Assembly (NCBI GenBank): GCA_964525045.1
Contig: CAZGFD010000003.1
Coordinates: 62,001 to 126,000 of the forward strand
Direction: 5' to 3'
Length of the DNA stretch: 64,000 nt
Source: G020348185 sp964525045
GTDB taxonomy: Bacteria; Nitrospirota; Nitrospiria; Nitrospirales; UBA8639
The translations under genes were made by a program, and so were the position numbers. Below are positions 1 to 8,518 of this stretch, one piece after another (position 1 is the stretch's first letter; each line of letters begins with the position of its first letter). Under the pieces are notes generated by a model, which was not told the DNA's origin, ran no database searches, and saw nothing but the letters and a program-made list of their open reading frames with translations.

Positions 1-233
1 GTAAACAAAATAAAAATTGTACTGAAAGCCAAGAGTAACAAGTTAAATGAGAACCTTTTTTTACGTATGTGATTCATGGTAGGCAAATTAATAGAACGGA
101 CGGCTAAACAAACTTGGCAAGGTTCTGAAGTTAGGGGGGGTTGGCACGCCTCTCATTTTTGTAGAAACCCTGCCTATAAGCTGGGCCAGTGCGCCATAGA
201 TATTCTACCTGCTTGAAAAATTGGGAAAAGGAC

Positions 234-309
234 TGGAGCTGGCGAGAGGAATCGAACCTCCAACCGGTGGTTTACAAAACCACTGCTCTGCCGATTGAGC
301 TACGCCAGC
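234..309 (-). tRNA. tRNA-Thr (anticodon UGU)
   Basis: Read on the minus strand this folds as a complete cloverleaf. The acceptor stem GCTGGCG pairs with CGCCAGC, the D arm contains GCTCAATCGGCAGAGC, the anticodon stem-loop has TTTTGTAAA with anticodon TGT, and the T arm contains GGTTCGATTCC. The discriminator is T and a CCA end is encoded at 236-234. It decodes ACA and related Thr codons. No neighbouring tRNA is visible. The identification follows directly from the anticodon and fold. Confidence 0.97.
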
Positions 310-558
310 TCATGCATTGTTTAATCTGTCGGAGAGTGACCCTAAGATTACCATATTTCAACGGGTGATAGCATGGCCTATCCGTTGGCGCGAGCCGACT
401 TTAAATACATAACCCGATGGTTTATAGCGGCAAGCATTGACTTTCGCCGATACCTACCACATCGTACAGGTTTCCGCAAATCTCGTTTTATTCCCTTCGT
501 CCTTGTGTCATGGTGGAATCCCATTATTTCTTGATACCCTTACAAAGACCAAAGAGCA

Positions 559-951
559 ATGGTACGAAGACCCTGTAAGAGTGGACCTTTGAGGTTGCCT
601 AAAAGTTTGTATGTCGTGCTTTCCCTTATCCTGAGCATTTTCCTCATCGCAGAGGTGCTCAAGGCCAATGAGGCCCATCGAATCCTTTCAGATAAATCCA
701 ACCAGGCTAGAAATGAGGCACTGACCGTGTTGTTTCTTCAATCCGAAGAGGATTGTGACTTTGTCGTAAGGAATTTTTTTCAGGGGCTTGAGCCTGAGGG
801 TGGGGCACTTTGGAATGTCACATGTGGTAATGGAAATTCCTATGTCATTCTCATTGAAAATGATCCCAGGGGGTCAACAAGAATTATGGATTGCGCCCTG
901 ATCAAATCTCTGACGAAGGGCAAAAGCCAATGTTTCAAGAAACTACGTTGA
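559..951 (+). CDS. small secreted or membrane-anchored protein of unknown function
   Basis: A 130-residue protein that I do not recognise. Residues 1-16 are basic and Pro/Leu-containing. Residues 17-36 form a hydrophobic segment (YVVLSLILSIFLIAEVL) that would act as a signal peptide or signal anchor. The rest carries four cysteines (CDF, VTCG, MDCAL, SQCF) spaced so that two disulfides are possible outside the cytoplasm. It ends about 110 bp before the convergent dehydrogenase gene. The ribosome binding site is weak (AAGAGC). Coding status is likely because the hydrophobic segment and the cysteine-bearing domain make a coherent exported protein, but the function is unknown. Confidence 0.55.
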   Translation: MVRRPCKSGPLRLPKSLYVVLSLILSIFLIAEVLKANEAHRILSDKSNQARNEALTVLFLQSEEDCDFVVRNFFQGLEPEGGALWNVTCGNGNSYVILIENDPRGSTRIMDCALIKSLTKGKSQCFKKLR

Positions 952-1063
952 GCCGCCCTTAATCTAATTTTCCGGGAAAAGTCATAGCCTGATTACCTCC
1001 TTCCCTTTTCCTTCCGATACCATTCTTACTTTCCATTCTGCGGGATTGGTATGATCTTCAAAC

Positions 1064-2020
1064 TCAATCCATATGGATGAGAACTTTGAGTACCCCTTTT
1101 GTCGCTGCATGCTCAAAAGCCTTAAGCCCATCATTAATCGAATATTGCGCCTGGACGAGTGGCCCTACCTGCACTAAGCTTTGCTCCAACAACCTGATGG
1201 CTGGTGAAAATGGTCCACACCGGGACCCGACGAGGGAAATTTCGTCGACCACCAGTTTTGACATGTTGAGGCTGAGATTGCCGTGATAAGTGGATTTGAG
1301 CGCAATGGTCCCCCGAGGTCGAACAAGCTGGTGAGCCAGGGTGAATCCATCAGGTTGGCCGGTGGCTTCTACCACTAGATCGACCCCCGCCGGGATGTCG
1401 GAAATTGAGGTGGTGAAGGGAATCCCACGTGCTTGGAGCCAATGCCCTTTTTCCGGATGGCGGCCCAGTAAGGTCACGGAACACCCGGTCAAAAACAAGA
1501 CCTGGGCACAAAGGAAGCCCAACTTTCCATCCCCTATCACCACGACTCGATCCGTTGGTTTGACGGTAATCTGTTGCGTGATTTCACAAGCAGCGGCCAA
1601 AGGTTCGATGAAGACCGCCTGGTCATCGGGCAGAGAATGCGGCAGGGGATGCAGGTTTTGGTAGGGAAGACGGAGATAGTCGGCAAAAGCCCCGTCGCGG
1701 CCGCTGATACCGAGGACAGTGCGAAAAGGACAGTGAGTCGGCCGCCCAGCCTGACAGGTTTCGCATTGCCGACAGGCTGCATTGATTTCCCCCGCCACTC
1801 GACAACCCACGAGATCCGGCCGATCGTTGGCATGTTTGACTATTCCGATAAACTCGTGCCCAAGTACCCCGTGGAAGCCCATGTAACCTCGAACGATTTC
1901 CAGATCTGTGGTACAAATTCCTGCCTGGGTTACCTGGACGAGTGCCTCTCCCGGTCGTGGGTCCGGGTTCGGATACTCTCGACTCAGTTGTAGTTCATTT
2001 TTCAGGACCAATGCACGCAT
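1064..2020 (-). CDS. zinc-dependent alcohol/threonine-type dehydrogenase (MDR superfamily)
   Basis: A 318-residue medium-chain dehydrogenase that would oxidise an alcohol or polyol with NAD(P)+ in the cytoplasm. The catalytic zinc site is visible as CTTDLE near residue 36 and GHEF near residue 54. The structural zinc loop has four cysteines (CRQCETCQAGRPTHC, about residues 82-97). A Rossmann motif VVVIGDGKLG lies near residue 160. The protein is slightly shorter than the 340-350 residues usual for the family, but no domain is missing. The ATG at 2020 has AGGT about 8 bp upstream. It is transcribed divergently from the HtrA gene. The substrate cannot be read from sequence. Confidence 0.85.
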   Translation of the reverse strand: MRALVLKNELQLSREYPNPDPRPGEALVQVTQAGICTTDLEIVRGYMGFHGVLGHEFIGIVKHANDRPDLVGCRVAGEINAACRQCETCQAGRPTHCPFRTVLGISGRDGAFADYLRLPYQNLHPLPHSLPDDQAVFIEPLAAACEITQQITVKPTDRVVVIGDGKLGFLCAQVLFLTGCSVTLLGRHPEKGHWLQARGIPFTTSISDIPAGVDLVVEATGQPDGFTLAHQLVRPRGTIALKSTYHGNLSLNMSKLVVDEISLVGSRCGPFSPAIRLLEQSLVQVGPLVQAQYSINDGLKAFEHAATKGVLKVLIHMD

Positions 2021-2271
2021 TTTAGGTACCTGTTTTTAATAGTTGCTGGTCCGTCTTGTGTAGTAATGTAGCAGAAATGTTTCCTAACAGCATTTGAACA
2101 ATGCTGAAAGTAATTTTGGTAGTCAAAGATCATCTGTATCAACATGAATTGCGAGTCTCCATGGAACAGTTTCCTTGACCGTTGGGTGCTATTACCAAAT
2201 ATCGGAGAAAGGCCATTAATCCCTGAAAGGAGATTGAAAAATGGGATGGGTCAAAGGGTGTGGATAAAGCT

Positions 2272-2301
2272 TTGAAGGTGGGGAAAGAATTAGTGTAGAA
2301 T
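2272..2301 (+). promoter_or_regulatory. candidate sigma-70-type promoter for the HtrA gene
   Basis: TTGAAG (2272-2277) and TAGAAT (2296-2301) are separated by 18 bp and lie about 110 bp upstream of the protease start. Match to consensus is 4/6 and 5/6. The rest of the 2021-2408 intergenic stretch shows no gene or other clear structure. Computed by eye only. Confidence 0.45.
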
Positions 2302-2408
2302 CAAAAATTATCCCATTCACCCTTATGGGGTATGGATTAGGAAGGGACGAAAACAAGCCTGACAAGCAAAACCATTAATAATCGTTGCTTAAGGATGGAG
2401 AGATCTAC

Positions 2409-3899
2409 ATGATGATTCGTAACATGAATTACCGAATGTTAGGAGTGTTCCTTGGCAAACCATCGGGTCTCAACAGGAACTTTACAGAAAATTGGAGAAT
2501 TTTTGGATTCATACTTCTCCTGAGTATGGTCTTCCCTCAACACAGTATGGCCAGCATCCCTGGTGCGTTTGTTGAAGGGTTTGCTGATATTGTCGAAAAG
2601 GTCAGGCCTGCGGTCGTGAATGTGGCCGTGACAGGGGGAGGTGGACCACAATTGCCCCCGGGCCCATTTGGGCCTCCGGGCCAGCCTCCGGGGCCTCCTG
2701 GCCGTCCCCCTGGTCCTCCCGGTATGAGTGCCGGCTCTGGGGTCATTATTGATTCGCGTGGGTACATTTTGACCAATAATCACGTTGTGGAGGATGCTTC
2801 CCAGATTACTGTGACGTTCAGTGATGGGAATGAATTGCAAGCTACGATTGTGGGCACTGACCCCAAGACGGACTTGGCTGTGATAAAGCTGGAGGGAGAA
2901 GGACACAATCTAACCACGGTCCCATGGGGGACCTACGACAAGATTCGAGTCGGGGACGTGGTATTGGCGTTGGGAAGCCCCTTTGGTCTCAAGTCTTCAG
3001 TCTCCTTGGGAATTGTGAGTGCCTTAGGGCGGGGAAGTGTTGGGATTACAGAGTACGAGGATTTTATTCAAACCGATGCCGCGATTAATCCGGGCAATTC
3101 TGGAGGAGCCCTGGTTAATATGCATGGCGAATTAATCGGCATCAATACAGCCATTTTTTCTCGAACCGGGGGATCAGAGGGCGTAGGTTTTGCTATTGCT
3201 GTGAGTATCGCCAAAAGTATTGCTGAAAGTTTAATCAAGTCCGGAAAGGTGGTTCGAGGATGGATGGGAGTGGCTATTCAGGAGCTCACCCCGGCCTTGG
3301 CACAATCTTTTCAATTGCCTGAGGATCAAAAAGGTGGCGTGCTGATCAGTGAAGTGCACGAGGGTGGCCCCGCGGCCAAGGCCGGTCTTCAACGAGGTGA
3401 TGTAATTCTCCACTATGGAGGAAAAGATGTACGGGATGTCAATCACTTACGAAACATTGTGGCACGGACCCCGGTAGGGAAACAGATGGATATTGTCGTC
3501 CTTCGAAATGGGGATAATACGAACTTGGTGATTGAACTAGGAGAACGACCTTCAGATGAGGTCTTAGCCAGGGGCGGCCAACCAGGAGCCCCACCTTCCA
3601 TGGAACCACCGGACAACGTCCTGGCAGGAATCATGGTCGAACCGCTTTCTACAGAAAAACGCCGTCAGCTGAATCTGTCTGAAGAGGTGCAGGGTGTCTT
3701 GGTGTCGAAGGTTGACCCCGGAAGTGCGGCCGAAGCCGCAGGGCTTCAAGAAGGCGATCTCATTCAAGAAGTGAGTCGGGAAGTGATCAAGAGTTTGGAT
3801 GATTATCAACGGATTGCCTCAAAAATCAGCAAAGAAGAAGTGGTGGTCTTGTTATTGAACCGACGGGGAAACAATCTTTTCGTCGCGGTAAACCCATAG
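2409..3899 (+). CDS. HtrA/Deg family serine protease with two PDZ domains and a Pro/Gly linker
   Basis: Envelope quality-control protease of about 496 residues. A hydrophobic signal segment (IFGFILLLSMVF, about 31-42) exports it to the periplasm. The trypsin-like domain has the triad His125 (TNNHVV), Asp155 (KTDLAV) and Ser231 (GNSGGAL). Two PDZ domains follow (about 280-380 and 400-495). Between the signal region and the protease core is a collagen-like tract of Pro-Gly-rich triplets (about residues 80-106), unusual for the family. I place the start at the ATG at 2409 because GGAGAG lies 5-10 bp upstream; an upstream in-frame start at 2385 would add eight residues and put that site inside the gene. 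A paralogue lies at 59215-60591. Confidence 0.92.
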   Translation: MMIRNMNYRMLGVFLGKPSGLNRNFTENWRIFGFILLLSMVFPQHSMASIPGAFVEGFADIVEKVRPAVVNVAVTGGGGPQLPPGPFGPPGQPPGPPGRPPGPPGMSAGSGVIIDSRGYILTNNHVVEDASQITVTFSDGNELQATIVGTDPKTDLAVIKLEGEGHNLTTVPWGTYDKIRVGDVVLALGSPFGLKSSVSLGIVSALGRGSVGITEYEDFIQTDAAINPGNSGGALVNMHGELIGINTAIFSRTGGSEGVGFAIAVSIAKSIAESLIKSGKVVRGWMGVAIQELTPALAQSFQLPEDQKGGVLISEVHEGGPAAKAGLQRGDVILHYGGKDVRDVNHLRNIVARTPVGKQMDIVVLRNGDNTNLVIELGERPSDEVLARGGQPGAPPSMEPPDNVLAGIMVEPLSTEKRRQLNLSEEVQGVLVSKVDPGSAAEAAGLQEGDLIQEVSREVIKSLDDYQRIASKISKEEVVVLLLNRRGNNLFVAVNP

Positions 3900-4157
3900 C
3901 TTAAGGTATTCGACACACCTTACGTTTCATTTTAACGAATCTTGTCTGATGTGTTGTTTTTGTTGATCTCACAAAAAGGTTGTGTCGGCCCTGATCTTGC
4001 GTACGGATGTCAGATCCTTCCGCTGCCTGTTTGACAATGCATGATATTGTGGGAAAAACGGAATTGGTACCGACCGGACTTTTCGAAAACTGGGGGAACG
4101 GGGAGGCCGGTGAATGTGACGGGTCTTTGGAGGTCATAGGTAGGAAAATATTTCAAC

Positions 4158-5099
4158 ATGGCTGAACAGGCAAGAATAACAAAATGGCTTGATGAGAAAA
4201 TTTTCAAGCCGTTGGAAGATAAAAAAATGCCAATTATGGAGCATCTCCATGAGCTCCAAATTCGGCTGACCCGAACGGTCATTGTGATTGCATGTTTTTT
4301 CATAGGCACCTTTTTTTATGCTGACACCTTGGTGCATTGGCTGAAAGTGCCGTTGCAAAATTTTTTTATCCCTGATGCGTTTGAATGGATTCCTTCTGAC
4401 CTGCCGAAAATTCCTTTTGTCTTTCTTTCCCCTGCTGAAGCGCTTTGGCAAAACTTAAAGGTGGCGGCCTTATCAGCCGTGGTGTTAACGACTCCGTATA
4501 TACTGTGGGAAACCTGGCAATTCGTTGTACCGGGTTTGCATGCACAGGAGCGACGATTCGTGGGACCGTTTAGTGCCATCACCATCGCGGCGTTCTACAT
4601 TGGATTGTCCTTTTGTTATTTCATCGTGCTGCCGTTCGCCTTGCATTTTTTGATTTCCTATGGATTGAATTCGGGGTTCATCCCACAAATTTCCATCGCA
4701 AACTATGTCGGCTTTACCTTATGGTTTATGTTGGTGTTTGGACTGGTTTTTGAGGTACCCCTGGCCTTGACGCTTATGGCGAAGCTCGGTTGGGTCGATG
4801 CGCCGACGTTAAAGCGTTATCGGAAATGGGCCTTTCTCGGAGCCTTTTTATTTGCCGCGATTTTGACGCCCACTCCCGATCCGTTTAATCAATGTATTAT
4901 GGCACTGCCCATGTATTTCTTTTATGAAGTTGGCATTATCAGCGCCAAAATTTTTGGAAGAAAAAAGGCAGAAGAAGCGTCTGAGTCCCCTTCGACCGTT
5001 GCCCAGCCTTCGCGGATGAGACCCGCCACCCAAACGGCCGGAGGTACAAGAGGAGGGGATGATGAGTACGTTAGTGTTTCTGACTCTGAGCCTCGCTAA
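4158..5099 (+). CDS. tatC: Sec-independent protein translocase TatC
   Basis: Integral membrane receptor of the twin-arginine translocase, which exports folded, often cofactor-loaded proteins carrying an RR signal. The protein has 313 residues with six predicted membrane segments. The characteristic N-terminal motif MPIMEHLHELQIRL (about 24-37) and the periplasmic-loop signature FVVPGLHAQERR are both present. The cytoplasmic tail after residue 270 is Ser/Thr/Pro-rich and poorly conserved. No tatA/tatB is visible in the window. It begins a co-directional run with molybdenum-cofactor genes, with 15 bp to the next gene, which suggests coupling to export of a molybdoenzyme. Confidence 0.96.
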   Translation: MAEQARITKWLDEKIFKPLEDKKMPIMEHLHELQIRLTRTVIVIACFFIGTFFYADTLVHWLKVPLQNFFIPDAFEWIPSDLPKIPFVFLSPAEALWQNLKVAALSAVVLTTPYILWETWQFVVPGLHAQERRFVGPFSAITIAAFYIGLSFCYFIVLPFALHFLISYGLNSGFIPQISIANYVGFTLWFMLVFGLVFEVPLALTLMAKLGWVDAPTLKRYRKWAFLGAFLFAAILTPTPDPFNQCIMALPMYFFYEVGIISAKIFGRKKAEEASESPSTVAQPSRMRPATQTAGGTRGGDDEYVSVSDSEPR

Positions 5100-5114
5100 A
5101 AGAGGAATTGGAGA

Positions 5115-5579
5115 GTGAATGTCGCTGTGTTGGTGGTGAGTAATAAAATCCTTAAAGGTCTGGAGCCTGACAAAGGGAAATCCGAATTTGAAGCGATTTG
5201 TCAGGAACACCAGATGCACCTGACCGCCTATCAAGTCATTGCGGATGAACGAGAGACGATTCGGGAAGAGTTGACGAATTTGTGTGATGCAGGAACCTCT
5301 CAGGTGGTGTTAACAGTAGGTGGCACGGGTGTTCGACCAAGCGACTGGGCTCCGGAAGCGACAAGGGATGTCATTGACAAAGAAGTCCCGGGGATTGGCG
5401 AAGCGATGAGAGCCGAAAGTCTTAAAAAAGTTCGAACCGCGATGCTTTCCAGAGGTATTGCCGGTATTCGAGGGAAGACGTTAATCGTCAACCTCCCCGG
5501 TAGCGTCAAGGGAGCCCGGGAGAATTTTCATGTGCTCCTTCCAATTTTGGATCACACGGTCGATAAGATGAACAAATAG
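5115..5579 (+). CDS. MoaB/MogA-type molybdopterin adenylyltransferase
   Basis: Cytoplasmic 154-residue enzyme predicted to adenylate molybdopterin, activating it for molybdate insertion by MoeA (encoded two genes downstream). The MoCF-binding motifs are present: TVGGTGVRPSDWAPEAT near residue 70 (the GGTG nucleotide/MPT loop) and NLPGSVKGARENF near residue 130. The length matches the family. It starts with GTG at 5115, with GAGG about 9 bp upstream, and follows tatC by 15 bp. MoaB and MogA are closely related; I cannot separate them by eye, but placement beside moeA and mobB makes an active adenylyltransferase likely. Confidence 0.9.
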   Translation: MNVAVLVVSNKILKGLEPDKGKSEFEAICQEHQMHLTAYQVIADERETIREELTNLCDAGTSQVVLTVGGTGVRPSDWAPEATRDVIDKEVPGIGEAMRAESLKKVRTAMLSRGIAGIRGKTLIVNLPGSVKGARENFHVLLPILDHTVDKMNK

Positions 5580-5707
5580 AGTAATGAAACAGATTTAAAC
5601 ATGGAATTGGAATGGCGTGAGCTTTAATATGTGGATGGATCGGTGGGAACATCTACCCATTTTGAAGAAGCGCCCATTGTCGTTACGTTGTTGCCTTGGA
5701 GGAATTC

Positions 5708-6673
5708 ATGCCAACTGAATTGAATATGATCCAACCTTCCCATTCAGGGAATGGAGATGCCTGCACCTACATGTGGGCTTGTGCGATATGCGATGAAAAC
5801 GAGACCTGCCAAAAGGATAAAGAGGGGCACAGTCGGTGGCTGGTGAATAAGCGCATGGAGAGAATTGACTATAAAGTTCTCGTCATGAGTAATAAGGGTG
5901 GCGTTGGCAAAAGCACGATGACCACCAATTTAGCCATCAGTTTGGCCTTAAAAGGGTACGAAGTGGGGATCTGTGACCTGGATATTCATGGACCCAATAT
6001 CCCCAAAATGGTTGGAGCGGAAGGCCAAAAGCTGAAAATTAGCACCGGGGGAGGGATTATCCCTTATCAGGTCTACAACCTGAAAATCGCGTCGATGTCT
6101 TTTTTGCTTCAAAACTCGGACGATCCGATTATTTGGCGCGACGCGTATAAATATGAATTTATTAATCAGCTGTTGGGGGGGGTAGAGTGGCAAGATCTGA
6201 ACTTTCTTTTCATCGATCTTCCTCCGGGAACTGGGAATGAATCAGTGACGACGATAGATCTCGTCGGGGATGTCAGCGGTTGCGTGATCGTGTCGACCCC
6301 TCAAGAAGTGGCCTTACTTGACTCAAGAAAGTCTGTCACCTTTGCGAAAGACAGCGAAATTCCCATTATCGGGATTGTCGAAAATATGAGTGGCTTGGAT
6401 TGTCCGCACTGCCATGAACATATTGAAGTCTTCCGAAAGGGGGGAGGAGAAGCCTCGGCCGCCGATATGGGTGTGCCCTTTCTTGGACGGGTCCCCCTCG
6501 ATCCCGAGTTGGTGTTGCAAAGTGACTTTGGGGAGCCCTATGCCCTCTTCCATTCAGATCTTCCAACCGCTGATGCGATTCATTCGATTGCCAACAAAGT
6601 TGATGATTTCTGTAAACATAAAGGTTCCTTGGTTCAAGCTGCCACCCGGCAGCCACCTTTTAAGAAGAAATAG
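5708..6673 (+). CDS. Mrp/NBP35-type P-loop ATPase, Fe-S cluster carrier
   Basis: A 321-residue cytoplasmic ATPase of the MinD/Mrp/NBP35 class, which assembles and transfers 4Fe-4S clusters. The deviant Walker A KGGVGKST spans residues 63-70. The paired cysteines CPHC at 232-235 are the bridging cluster ligands of the family. Unusually for a bacterial Mrp, the N-terminus has four cysteines at 19, 25, 28 and 34 (C-x5-C-x2-C-x5-C), resembling the N-terminal cluster motif of eukaryotic Nbp35. I choose the ATG at 5708 because GGAGGA lies 4-9 bp upstream; an in-frame TTG at 5696 is not supported. Its place between mogA-like and moeA suggests Fe-S loading of a molybdoenzyme. Confidence 0.9.
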   Translation: MPTELNMIQPSHSGNGDACTYMWACAICDENETCQKDKEGHSRWLVNKRMERIDYKVLVMSNKGGVGKSTMTTNLAISLALKGYEVGICDLDIHGPNIPKMVGAEGQKLKISTGGGIIPYQVYNLKIASMSFLLQNSDDPIIWRDAYKYEFINQLLGGVEWQDLNFLFIDLPPGTGNESVTTIDLVGDVSGCVIVSTPQEVALLDSRKSVTFAKDSEIPIIGIVENMSGLDCPHCHEHIEVFRKGGGEASAADMGVPFLGRVPLDPELVLQSDFGEPYALFHSDLPTADAIHSIANKVDDFCKHKGSLVQAATRQPPFKKK

Positions 6674-6687
6674 ATGGGACGCTGAGG

Positions 6688-7941
6688 ATGAAACACACTG
6701 ATGACCCCCCAATGAATGGGTTGACTCCTCTCAATAAGGCGCAGGAAACGGTTCTGGCTGCCGCTCATCCATTAGGTTCCGAAAAAATCGGATTATTAGA
6801 TGCCCAGGGTAGAGTCTTGGCCGAAGACATCGTTGCGCCTCGAGATAACCCGCCATGGAATAATTCAGCTATGGACGGATTTGCCGTTCGATGGGAAGAC
6901 ATTAAACAAGAACACGCGATTACAAAAATTCCTGAACTTCGGGTGATTGAGGATGTTCCGGCGGGTAAGGTCGCTGAAAGGACGGTCGGGTCTGGGGAAG
7001 CGATCCGGATCATGACTGGCGCTCCCGTTCCTTCAGGGGCGGATACGGTCATCCGCATTGAATTTACAGAGCCCTCACACGATCGGGTTCGAATCATGAA
7101 ACCGGAAGTTGGACTCGGTGCCAACATTCGTCCTCAAGGTGAGGATGTCAGGCAAGGTGATTCCATCATTGTCAAGGGCACTCAGCTTCGCCCAGCAGAG
7201 ATCGGCATGCTGGCTATCTTGGCAAAGTCCTTTGTGTTAGTTCATCAGCGTCCTCGGGTCGCAATCTTGTCAACGGGGGATGAATTAGCCGATTTGGATG
7301 AACGATTCGATGAGAACAAAATCATCAACTCTAATAGCTATGGCATTGCCGCTGGGGTGCAAGAGGCTGGTGGAGTTCCCATCCTTTTAGGGATAGCAAA
7401 AGATGACCCTGATTCGTTGAAGGAAAAAATTCTTCAAGGGTTGACGAGTGACATTGTCGTCCTCTCTGGGGGCGTCTCGATGGGAGATTATGATTTTACC
7501 AAGCCCGTCTTTGCCGAATTGGGGGCAGATATGAACTTTTGGAAATTGGCTATACGTCCAGGCCAGCCGGTGGCCTTTGGAAAAATTCAAGGCAAATTGG
7601 CGTTCGGATTGCCGGGGAATCCGGTTTCGTCCATGGTGACCTTTGATCAACTTGTGCGTGTCGCCATATTGAAAATGGGAGGTCATCGTACGTTTCGACG
7701 CCCGGTGGTTCAGGCGGTCTTTCAGGAAAAATTCTCGAAACATCCGGATCGGCGCCATTTTCTCCGGGGGATTCTTCAACAAGAAAATGGCAGGCTGACA
7801 GTTCGAACCACAGGTGGACAGGGGTCTGGAATTTTAACGTCCATGGTCAAAGCCAATGGTCTCATTGATGTCCCGGAAGAAGTGGAAAAGTTAAACCCCG
7901 GGGATGTCGTCAACGTTCAGGTCCTAACCCGAAATTTTTGA
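6688..7941 (+). CDS. moeA: molybdopterin molybdenumtransferase MoeA
   Basis: Cytoplasmic enzyme of 417 residues that inserts molybdate into adenylated molybdopterin to form Mo-cofactor. The domain order is standard: an N-terminal MoeA domain I/II with NSAMDGFAVR (about 60-69) and GAPVPSGADTVI, the MoCF-binding domain with LSTGDEL and SGGVSMGDYDF, and a C-terminal beta-barrel domain IV. LPGNPVSSMV near residue 310 is the family signature. The ATG at 6688 has GAGG just upstream and lies 14 bp after the Fe-S ATPase gene, so the two are likely co-transcribed. Confidence 0.96.
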   Translation: MKHTDDPPMNGLTPLNKAQETVLAAAHPLGSEKIGLLDAQGRVLAEDIVAPRDNPPWNNSAMDGFAVRWEDIKQEHAITKIPELRVIEDVPAGKVAERTVGSGEAIRIMTGAPVPSGADTVIRIEFTEPSHDRVRIMKPEVGLGANIRPQGEDVRQGDSIIVKGTQLRPAEIGMLAILAKSFVLVHQRPRVAILSTGDELADLDERFDENKIINSNSYGIAAGVQEAGGVPILLGIAKDDPDSLKEKILQGLTSDIVVLSGGVSMGDYDFTKPVFAELGADMNFWKLAIRPGQPVAFGKIQGKLAFGLPGNPVSSMVTFDQLVRVAILKMGGHRTFRRPVVQAVFQEKFSKHPDRRHFLRGILQQENGRLTVRTTGGQGSGILTSMVKANGLIDVPEEVEKLNPGDVVNVQVLTRNF

Positions 7942-8017
7942 AAGAGCCCTACGTCCCCAAATCTCAGACGGTTCTTGACCTCCCGGATAAACTCATGCTG
8001 ATGATCGCGTAGTAATT

Positions 8018-8518
8018 ATGGCTCCTCCTCTTCTCTCTTTCGTCGGTCGGTCTAACAGTGGCAAGACTACCCTTATTGAGCGGCTGATCCAGGAATTAGT
8101 GCTGACCGGATATCGTATCGCCACGATCAAACACGCGGGCCACGGATTTGAACTTGATACGGAGGGCAAAGACAGTTGGCGTCACAAACGGGCCGGGGCC
8201 AGTAATGTCATTGTGCTCTCCAAAGGCAGCATGGCCATGTTTGCGGATGTTCCGGAAGAGATGAAAGTGGAGGAAGTTCGAGATCGCTTCGTAGATTCTG
8301 ACATCGACTTGATCATTGCCGAAGGATGGAAAAGCGAAGGGTACCCTAAGGTGGTAGTCGTCAGGGAAAGTCTTCATGAGGTTCAATATTCCCCTGATGG
8401 TTTGCTGGCTGTGGTAGCTATGAAACCAATGGAACTACCGGTCCCCTGTCTTGATCGAAATGATATTCATGGCTTAGCTCAAATCATTATTAAGCACTTT
8501 CCCAATCGTTCCTCTTGA
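8018..8518 (+). CDS. mobB: molybdopterin-guanine dinucleotide biosynthesis protein MobB
   Basis: Small GTP-binding protein of 166 residues that assists conversion of Mo-cofactor to the guanine dinucleotide form used by DMSO-reductase-family enzymes. The P-loop GRSNSGKTTL spans residues 8-17. The family features IKHAGHGFELDTEGKDSWRH and IIAEGWKSEGYPKV follow. MobA is not in the window. The stop overlaps the start of the cytochrome gene by one base (TGATG), so translation of the two is probably coupled. Presence of mobB points to a bis-MGD enzyme, such as nitrite oxidoreductase or nitrate reductase, as the end user. Confidence 0.93.
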   Translation: MAPPLLSFVGRSNSGKTTLIERLIQELVLTGYRIATIKHAGHGFELDTEGKDSWRHKRAGASNVIVLSKGSMAMFADVPEEMKVEEVRDRFVDSDIDLIIAEGWKSEGYPKVVVVRESLHEVQYSPDGLLAVVAMKPMELPVPCLDRNDIHGLAQIIIKHFPNRSS

